DNA from: a virus
Reading direction: 5' to 3' (one strand)
Virus record (IMG/VR): IMGVR_UViG_3300025892_000190
Span: 1 to 21,557 of that record
Length of the DNA stretch: 21,557 nt
How positions within the stretch are numbered: the stretch's first letter is position 1; each line of letters begins with the position of its first letter. Below are positions 13,978 through 19,224 of this stretch, piece after piece. The position numbers and the translations under genes are program-made. The notes beneath the pieces were generated by a model that saw only the letters and a program-made list of their open reading frames with translations, was not told the DNA's origin and ran no database searches.

Positions 13978-14730
13978 ATGAAAACATTAACATGTGAGCA
14001 AAAATTAGTTTATAAAAAAGCTATAAAACTATCTAGGGGTTTATATAAACATAATTTTACCGAATTATTTCCTGATGGTAAACATAGAATTGAAATACGT
14101 TTAGATAATGTTGATTATACTGTAAGCAATTCTTATAAATTAGTTAATAATTACCTTAATGAAAATGGTTATAATTTAGATGATTATATTGGTGGTTACG
14201 CTTCGAAGACTGGAGTTAAAAACAAATATAAGATTGGTAAAATTATTAAACATAATAAATACCTAACATCTAACTTTAGAGATTGTGTATATCGACAGAA
14301 TATTAAACTAATCATATCTCGCCACCCATATGATATAGCATGTGCGTCATGGGATCAAGATTGGAATAGTTGTTTAAATATTGAGGATGGTCATAATAAG
14401 GAGTGTTTGCATGATATGATCATTGCTAATAGTTGTATGATAGCATACACTGTTTCTGAGACTAATAATACTCCTCTAGGGAGATGTTTTATCATACCTT
14501 ATTATAATTATGATACTGGCGACCTTTGGTTACATCCAGCATCAACGCCGTATGGGTTATTCCCAAAAGAATGTAGATCATCACTACAGGAATGGTTGAA
14601 TATAAATTATAATGAAAAATATGTTGTCCCTAATTTAGATGAAAGTAAGCAGAGTATTAAATTTGTTTTTCCAAATGATTTAGTTTATGATAATGATGAT
14701 GATGATGAAATTGAATATGTGGTGTGTTGA
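13978..14730 (+). CDS. Hypothetical protein with SRHPYDIA...WNSC motif
   Basis: This 250-residue protein has no function I can name. The block IISRHPYDIACASWDQDW then NSCLNI at residues 112-135 resembles a motif (SRHPYDIAxMSTxRxWTSCxNL) that I recall from hypothetical proteins of several tailed phages, so it probably belongs to a widespread uncharacterised phage family. Before it is a Lys/Tyr-rich helical part (1-110); after it a likely beta-rich part (MIAYTVSETNNTPLGRCFIIPYYNYD) and an acidic tail (YDNDDDDEIEYVVC). Cys at 103, 122, 132, 143, 153, 170 and 199 could bind metal or form disulfides. The promoter upstream looks sigma70-like, which favours an early or middle role. No Shine-Dalgarno is present. 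Confidence 0.7.
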   Translation: MKTLTCEQKLVYKKAIKLSRGLYKHNFTELFPDGKHRIEIRLDNVDYTVSNSYKLVNNYLNENGYNLDDYIGGYASKTGVKNKYKIGKIIKHNKYLTSNFRDCVYRQNIKLIISRHPYDIACASWDQDWNSCLNIEDGHNKECLHDMIIANSCMIAYTVSETNNTPLGRCFIIPYYNYDTGDLWLHPASTPYGLFPKECRSSLQEWLNINYNEKYVVPNLDESKQSIKFVFPNDLVYDNDDDDEIEYVVC

Positions 14731-14752
14731 TATTGAAAAAGTATAATATGTA

Positions 14753-14760
14753 TATAAATA
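14753..14760 (+). promoter_or_regulatory. T4-type late promoter box
   Basis: Exact TATAAATA, 22 bases before the ATG at 14783, leading the lysine-rich protein. Confidence 0.72.
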
Positions 14761-14782
14761 TTTAAATAATAGATATAAAACT

Positions 14783-14986
14783 ATGGCTATCAAAAAAACT
14801 ACTAAAAAAACTACTAAAAAAACTACTAAAAAAGCTGTTAAAAAAACTACCAAAAAAGCTGTTAAAAAACCTGTAGAAGTTAAAGCAGAGAAACCTGTAG
14901 AAGTTAAAGCAGAGAAACCTGTAGAAGTTAAAAAAGATATTTCGTCTAATGAAAAACGTAGACGTAGATTACTTGGTTTTCAATAA
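14783..14986 (+). CDS. Lysine-rich histone H1/AlgP-like repeat protein
   Basis: The 67-residue protein is almost all repeats: KKTT units alternating with KKAV (residues 3-28), then three copies of KPVEVKAE-like units (29-51), then a basic end SSNEKRRRRLLGF. The DNA carries matching tandem repeats (ACTACTAAAAAA units and a 24-base unit), so copy number probably varies between relatives. Such Lys/Thr/Ala/Pro repeats are typical of histone-H1-like and AlgP-like DNA-binding tails. A late promoter box lies upstream, so it might compact phage DNA or be packaged with it; that is inference. Unlike most H1-like tails, the second half is balanced by Glu (VEVKAE), giving alternating charge. Confidence 0.72.
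   Translation: MAIKKTTKKTTKKTTKKAVKKTTKKAVKKPVEVKAEKPVEVKAEKPVEVKKDISSNEKRRRRLLGFQ
14797..14930 (+). repeat. Coding tandem repeats in the lysine-rich gene
   Basis: Units of 12 bases (ACTACTAAAAAA and variants) from about 14797 to 14866, then 24-base units (CCTGTAGAAGTTAAAGCAGA...) three times to about 14930. All keep the reading frame, so they are protein-level repeats rather than an independent element. Confidence 0.8.
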
Positions 14987-15005
14987 AATATAAAATAATT
15001 GTAAT

Positions 15006-15090
15006 AAACGCATATATCATAACAATATAATAATCAAGCGGTTACAAACTGATGCGTTTGTAACCGCTTTTTAATGAGTGTGTTATGATA
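15006..15090 (+). terminator. Terminator hairpin nested inside a second inverted repeat
   Basis: The inner stem AAGCGGTTACAAAC (15036-15049) pairs perfectly with GTTTGTAACCGCTT (15056-15069) around TGATGC and is followed by TTTTT, a strong terminator for the lysine-rich gene. Around it, TATCATAACA (15015-15024) pairs with TGTTATGATA (15081-15090). In addition AAACGCAT (15006-15013) is complementary to ATGCGTTT (15052-15059), which would compete with the inner stem. The layered pairing goes beyond a plain terminator. The gene-free stretch 14987-15193 holds this element plus a late box and a sigma70-like promoter. Confidence 0.72.
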
Positions 15091-15103
15091 CTGTCGGTTA
15101 TTG

Positions 15104-15111
15104 TATAAATA
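15104..15111 (+). promoter_or_regulatory. T4-type late promoter box upstream of nrdB
   Basis: Exact TATAAATA continuing as ATTAAA, 82 bases before the nrdB ATG and upstream of a sigma70-like promoter. Unexpected for an early metabolic gene. Confidence 0.5.
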
Positions 15112-15138
15112 ATTAAACCAAAAAGATTGTAAAGAATG

Positions 15139-15167
15139 TTGACTTTTTGAGTTAATTCACATACAAT
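15139..15167 (+). promoter_or_regulatory. Sigma70-like promoter for nrdB
   Basis: TTGACT (15139-15144), a 17-base spacer and TACAAT (15162-15167): near-consensus in both boxes and ideal spacing. Predicted start at about 15174 gives a leader of about 20 bases. Confidence 0.75.
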
Positions 15168-15193
15168 AATCAAATTGAAATATAACCATAATT

Positions 15194-16174
15194 ATGAATA
15201 AAGTAAGAATTTTTGACGAGCAAGTTAGTCGCAAACCTGATCTATATCCTTGGACTGATCAATACATTAGAGCTATGTGGGAGGGACATTGGACTGATAA
15301 AGAGTTCAATTTTTCTTCTGATATCCAAGATTATAATGTTAAGTTGACTGAACAGGAGCGTGAGATTATAATCAGAACATTATCTGCTATTGGGCAAATT
15401 GAGATTGCTGTAAAAACATTTTGGGCTAAATTGGGTGACAATCTCCCCCACCCGTCGATTAGAGATATGGGTTATGTTATGGCTAACATCGAAGTTATCC
15501 ATAATAAAGCTTATGAGCGCCTAATCGATGTGTTAGGTTTAGAACATGTATTTGAAGATAATTTGAAACTCGATTGGATAGATGGTCGAGTTAGCTATCT
15601 TCGTAAATATACCCATCGATATTATAAAGATAGTAAAAAACAGTTTATTTACGCTTTAATCTTATTTACATTATTTGTTGAAAATGTGTCACTGTTTTCA
15701 CAATTTTATATTGTTAATTGGTTCGGTCGTAAGAATTTATTGAAAGACACTAATCAACAAACAGCTTATACTGCAAAAGAAGAAGATATTCATGCAAAAG
15801 TTGGTATCAAGTTAGTTAATGTTATTCGAGAAGAATATCCAGATTTATTTGATGATGATTTAGAGGAAAAGATTTTACATGAAGCAGGGGAAGCTTTTAA
15901 ATCCGAATCTCAAATTATCGATTGGATGATTAATGGTATTGATGATGATAAATTAAATGCGCCGCTGCTTAAAGAATTTGTTAAGAATCGTATCAATGAA
16001 TCTCTTGAGCAGATTGGGTATAAGAAACTATTTGAAGTAGACCAAGAGTTAGTTGAAAAAACTTTATGGTTTGATGAGGAAGTATTGGGTAATAGTGCTA
16101 CCGATTTTTTCCATAGCCGCCCCACTGAATATTCTAAATCTAATAAATCATTTGACGAAGACGATTTATTTTAA
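15194..16174 (+). CDS. nrdB: Class I ribonucleotide reductase small subunit NrdB
   Basis: NrdB makes the radical that NrdA uses to reduce ribonucleotides for DNA synthesis. The metal-site residues can be placed: Glu70 (GQIEIAVK), Glu100 and His103 (NIEVIHNKAY), Glu163 (LFVENVS), Glu197 and His200 (KEEDIH). Tyr107, four residues after His103, fits the radical tyrosine. Notably the first ligand is Glu, where E. coli NrdB has Asp84. The C-terminus TEYSKSNKSFDEDDLF gives a Tyr (313) in the radical-transfer position and an acidic NrdA-docking tail. Length 326 is slightly short for the family. The gene has a good sigma70-like promoter, no Shine-Dalgarno, and comes before nrdA, the reverse of T4 and E. 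coli. Confidence 0.95.
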   Translation: MNKVRIFDEQVSRKPDLYPWTDQYIRAMWEGHWTDKEFNFSSDIQDYNVKLTEQEREIIIRTLSAIGQIEIAVKTFWAKLGDNLPHPSIRDMGYVMANIEVIHNKAYERLIDVLGLEHVFEDNLKLDWIDGRVSYLRKYTHRYYKDSKKQFIYALILFTLFVENVSLFSQFYIVNWFGRKNLLKDTNQQTAYTAKEEDIHAKVGIKLVNVIREEYPDLFDDDLEEKILHEAGEAFKSESQIIDWMINGIDDDKLNAPLLKEFVKNRINESLEQIGYKKLFEVDQELVEKTLWFDEEVLGNSATDFFHSRPTEYSKSNKSFDEDDLF

Positions 16175-16202
16175 TAATCTTAATAAAGTATTGGTTGTTG
16201 GT

Positions 16203-16240
16203 GAACTCGCGACCTTAAAATTATACTTAATACAGAGTTC
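16203..16240 (+). other. Possible hairpin in the nrdB-nrdA gap
   Basis: GAACTC (16203-16208) and GAGTTC (16235-16240) can pair, with weaker flanking complementarity (GTATT near 16189, AATAC near 16229). The 102-base gap otherwise shows no clear promoter. It may be an mRNA structure between the two subunit genes. Weak evidence. Confidence 0.2.
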
Positions 16241-16276
16241 TCATATATAATTAATAGATATAATAAAACAAAAAAT

Positions 16277-17920
16277 ATGAGTTACGAATGGTTAAACGAA
16301 GACTCTCGTGTATTTTTATCACGAGGATACTTAAAAGATGGACAAATTGCTGAAGATAGAATTACAGAAATTGCTAATAATGCTGAAAAAATTCTCGGCA
16401 TTGAAGGTTTTTCAGATAAATTTCAATCTTATGTGAGTAAGGGTTTTTATTCACTATCGACACCAGTTTGGACAAATTTTGGTAATGATCGTGGTTTACC
16501 AGTAAGTTGTTTCAACTCTCATGTCAGCGATACTATGCAATCTATCCTAGGTAAAACCGCTGAAGTTGGTATTATGTCTAAGATGGGTGGTGGAACATCT
16601 GGGTTCTTTGGTGATTTACGACCTAGAGGTTCATCTATAAGCGTTGGTGGGGAATCATCTGGTCCAGTTCATTTTATGGAACTATACGATAAGGTTGCTG
16701 ATGTCGTTTCCCAAGGGTCTGCTCGTCGTGGTAGCTTTGCTGCTTATATGCCAGTAGAGCACTCAGATATTGAAGAGTTTTTACGTATCCGTGAAGAAGG
16801 TCACCCTATTCAAAATATGAGTATTGGTGTGACAATTGGTGATGAATGGATGGAATCTATGGTCGCTGGTGATAAAGATAAACGTAAAATCTGGGGTAAG
16901 ATTATTAAAAAGCGTTTTGAAACTGGTTATCCATATATCATGTATAGTGATACTGTAAATAAAAACTCACCACAGGTTTATAAAGATAAGGGATATAAAA
17001 TCAATTCTTCAAATTTGTGTTCAGAAATTACACTTCAATCTAACGAAAACGAGTCTTTTGTATGTGTCCTTTGTTCACTCAATCTACTTCATTGGGATGA
17101 TATTGAAAATACAGACGCTGTTGAGACTTTGGTTTATTTTTTAGATGCGGTAAATGAGGAATTTGTTGAAAAGACTAAAGGTATTAAATTCATGGAAGCT
17201 CCTCATGAATTTGCAAAAAACCAACGAGCGTTAGGTATGGGGGTATTGGGTTGGCATTCTTATCTTCAATCGAATAATATCCCATTTGAAGGTCTCCATG
17301 CTCAGATGATTAATAACACAATATGGTCAACAATTCGTGATCGAGCTGATGATGCTACAAAAGAATTGGCTGAAAAATTAGGTGAACCAGAGCTCCTAAA
17401 GGGCTATGGGCGTCGCAATGTGACTACTTTGGCAGTTGCTCCAACAACATCTTCATCGTTTATTCTAGGGCAAGTATCCCCGTCTATCGAACCTTTAAAT
17501 AGCAATTACTTTGTAAAGAAGTTAGCTAAAGGTAATTTTACATACAAAAACCCATATTTAGTTAAATTATTAGAAAAGTATGATAAAAATACCAACCCTA
17601 TTTGGAAATCTATTCTAGTTAAAGGTGGTTCTGTACAACATTTAGAATTTTTAACTGATGATGAAAAGGATGTTTTCAAAACATTTGGTGAAATTTCTCA
17701 AAAAGATGTTATCGTACAAGCTGCTAATCGTCAGAAATATATTGATCAATCTCAATCACTTAACGTGATGATTCCACCAGAAACTAAACCAAAACAAGTT
17801 AGTGATTTATTAATTGAAGCTTGGGAAACTGGGGTAAAAACATTATATTACCAAAGAAGCGCTAACCCTGCGCAAGAATTATCTCGAAATATTATGAGTT
17901 GTTCGAGTTGTGAAGGATAA
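16277..17920 (+). CDS. nrdA: Class I ribonucleotide reductase large subunit NrdA, short form
   Basis: The catalytic subunit that reduces ribonucleoside diphosphates. All key residues are present: Cys78 (LPVSCFN) and Cys266 (CVLCSLNL) as the redox pair, Asn246-Cys248-Glu250 (NLCSE) as active site with the thiyl-radical Cys, the Tyr524-Tyr525 pair (TLYYQRSANPAQ) for radical transfer, and the C-terminal CSSC (Cys542, Cys545) that takes electrons from thioredoxin or glutaredoxin. At 547 residues it is far shorter than E. coli NrdA (761). The N-terminus starts directly with YEWLNEDSRVFLSRGYL, so the ATP-cone activity switch is absent; such an enzyme should not be shut off by dATP. It follows nrdB by 102 bases and is followed 11 bases later by the PduO-like gene. 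Confidence 0.96.
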   Translation: MSYEWLNEDSRVFLSRGYLKDGQIAEDRITEIANNAEKILGIEGFSDKFQSYVSKGFYSLSTPVWTNFGNDRGLPVSCFNSHVSDTMQSILGKTAEVGIMSKMGGGTSGFFGDLRPRGSSISVGGESSGPVHFMELYDKVADVVSQGSARRGSFAAYMPVEHSDIEEFLRIREEGHPIQNMSIGVTIGDEWMESMVAGDKDKRKIWGKIIKKRFETGYPYIMYSDTVNKNSPQVYKDKGYKINSSNLCSEITLQSNENESFVCVLCSLNLLHWDDIENTDAVETLVYFLDAVNEEFVEKTKGIKFMEAPHEFAKNQRALGMGVLGWHSYLQSNNIPFEGLHAQMINNTIWSTIRDRADDATKELAEKLGEPELLKGYGRRNVTTLAVAPTTSSSFILGQVSPSIEPLNSNYFVKKLAKGNFTYKNPYLVKLLEKYDKNTNPIWKSILVKGGSVQHLEFLTDDEKDVFKTFGEISQKDVIVQAANRQKYIDQSQSLNVMIPPETKPKQVSDLLIEAWETGVKTLYYQRSANPAQELSRNIMSCSSCEG

Positions 17921-17927
17921 ATAAATA
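17916..17927 (+). promoter_or_regulatory. Late-promoter-like box before the PduO-like gene
   Basis: GATAAATAAATA overlaps the nrdA stop codon and contains two overlapping 7-of-8 matches to TATAAATA, ending four bases before the ATG at 17932. It could give a separate late transcript for the two downstream genes. Confidence 0.35.
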
Positions 17928-17931
17928 TGTT

Positions 17932-18480
17932 ATGAGTGAATTACCTATAATCGATTTAAAAAACGGTCTTTATACTAAAGATATTTCAAATGCAATGGTT
18001 GATTTTGAAAAAAATCACCCTGTTAATAGGTGTGTATCCGAATTAGATTTACTTGATTCGGTTATAGGTATGTCATTTAAATATGTTGATGAATATGAAG
18101 GTATTCAAGATGTATTATTAAAAATTCAAGATAGAATGGTCTATCTTAGAGCTGAAATATTAACTCACCCTCGTAATTGGGGTGAGTTTTGTCAAAAAAA
18201 TAAATGTATCTCTATAGGAGATATTCAATATTTAGATAAATTGTGTGTGGATATTAATAAATCCATTAAAGATGATGGTCAAATTATAGGTAATTATGGT
18301 TCAAATGGTGAATCATCAGCCTATTTTGATTACGCTGAATGTGTATGTAAAAAATTTGAGATAGTTTTACATGATTTAAATGATAATATTCACAGTACTT
18401 CAATATCACCATATATATTTGAATATATAAATAAACTTGGATATTATCTATATCTAATAGCTAGATATTTAAAAGGGTAA
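17932..18480 (+). CDS. Cobalamin adenosyltransferase-like protein (PduO fold), divergent
   Basis: PduO-type enzymes transfer adenosyl from ATP to cob(I)alamin. The 182-residue protein matches the family's five-helix pattern: SELDLLDSVIGMS (36-48; family VDELNSxIGLA), LLKIQDRMVYLRAEIL (62-77; LxxIQxxLFxLGAxLA), IQYLDKLCVDIN (98-109), SSAYFDYAECVCKKFE (128-143; AAAxLHLARTVCRRAER) and YIFEYINKLGYYLYLIARYL (161-180; VLxYLNRLSDYLFVLARYxN). Asp39 matches the Asp that forms the salt bridge with the family Arg, here Lys140 or Lys141. The N-terminal ATP-binding motif TKTGDxGxT is missing; only LYTKDISN is left. It may thus bind cobalamin or nucleotide without catalysis. It follows nrdA by 11 bases and precedes a PQ-loop gene by 1 base. 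Confidence 0.66.
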   Translation: MSELPIIDLKNGLYTKDISNAMVDFEKNHPVNRCVSELDLLDSVIGMSFKYVDEYEGIQDVLLKIQDRMVYLRAEILTHPRNWGEFCQKNKCISIGDIQYLDKLCVDINKSIKDDGQIIGNYGSNGESSAYFDYAECVCKKFEIVLHDLNDNIHSTSISPYIFEYINKLGYYLYLIARYLKG

Positions 18481-18481
18481 T

Positions 18482-18745
18482 ATGGAAATATTTGGAATAA
18501 TATATTCAGTTAGTTTTATTATTTGTTACATACCTCAAATAATAAAACTGCTACAAACTAAAAAATCTGGGGATATATCGATAATATTGTTTGTATTATC
18601 GATATTTGGTTACATATCAGCTCTAATATATGTTCTATCTGTAATTGGTAATGATATTATACTCATAATAAATTATTCCGTATGTCTTATTTTCTGTATA
18701 ATAATAACATTTTTAACATTAAAATATCGAAAATGTTATAAATAA
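18482..18745 (+). CDS. PQ-loop (SemiSWEET-like) three-helix membrane protein
   Basis: The 87-residue protein has three membrane helices at about residues 3-22, 32-53 and 58-80. The first ends in the PQ-loop signature CYIPQIIKLLQTKKSGDIS (15-33), in which Pro18-Gln19 and the Lys/Lys-Ser-x-x-(I/V)-S pattern are typical of SemiSWEET and related PQ-loop proteins. Helix 3 has the often conserved Asn (NYSV, Asn64). Bacterial SemiSWEETs form dimers that carry small solutes, often sugars; the substrate here cannot be read. The ATG lies one base after the stop of the PduO-like gene, whose last codons supply AAGGG as a start signal, so the two proteins are probably made together. The next late box overlaps its stop codon. 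Confidence 0.78.
   Translation: MEIFGIIYSVSFIICYIPQIIKLLQTKKSGDISIILFVLSIFGYISALIYVLSVIGNDIILIINYSVCLIFCIIITFLTLKYRKCYK
18737..18744 (+). promoter_or_regulatory. T4-type late promoter box
   Basis: Exact TATAAATA overlapping the end of the PQ-loop gene and continuing as ATTAAAAA. It lies 29 bases before the start at 18774 and should drive the small virion-like gene and the long adhesin. Confidence 0.75.
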
Positions 18746-18773
18746 TTAAAAATAGAATTAACCAATAATACCT

Positions 18774-19223
18774 ATGCTTTCAGTTAACAGCCAACAAATT
18801 TTCAATATTTCTCAAGCCGAAGATGGTAAATTTATAAAATTAGATACAACTAATATGCCAGAATTATCTGGATTTCCACAAGGTGCTTATGCGTTATTAA
18901 CCGTTCCTGTGAGTGAATTAGATGGTAGTAGTGATAATCGATACCAAGATGTTCCGTTTTCTACACAAATAACAACAACATCGTCATCTAGTTCGCAAAT
19001 AACAACAAGTCAATATAAAGGTTGGTTAACAATAAGTATCGATCCAGATACAACAGATATTGTATATGTTGGTTCAAGTGATGTTACAAGTACCGTAGGT
19101 TATAAATTAAGTGGTTTGTTACCATCTATAACTGTATCTAGTGATGAATTAAGTAAATGGTATGTTATAGGTTTAACTGGTGGTGAAACTGTTTACGTCT
19201 GCGGTGCTTATATAGAACAATAA
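18774..19223 (+). CDS. Putative virion protein upstream of the adhesin
   Basis: The 149-residue protein is not recognised. It is Ser/Thr-rich with few Lys or Arg and looks all-beta: GFPQGAYALLTVPVSELDG (34-52), a low-complexity linker TTTSSSSSQITTS (67-79), then WLTISIDPDTTDIVYVG and a final WYVIGLTGGETVYVCGAYIEQ. This composition is common in phage tail-fibre and head-decoration proteins. It is led by an exact late promoter box and its stop is one base from the start of the long adhesin-like gene, so the two are probably expressed together. It could be a fibre partner, chaperone or decoration protein; the sequence does not decide. Confidence 0.6.
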   Translation: MLSVNSQQIFNISQAEDGKFIKLDTTNMPELSGFPQGAYALLTVPVSELDGSSDNRYQDVPFSTQITTTSSSSSQITTSQYKGWLTISIDPDTTDIVYVGSSDVTSTVGYKLSGLLPSITVSSDELSKWYVIGLTGGETVYVCGAYIEQ

Positions 19224-19224
19224 A

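Noticed and set aside
16053-16250. Open frame overlapping the nrdB end and running into the nrdB-nrdA gap
   Set aside because: Most of it lies within the nrdB docking tail in another frame, and no start signal or motif supports it.
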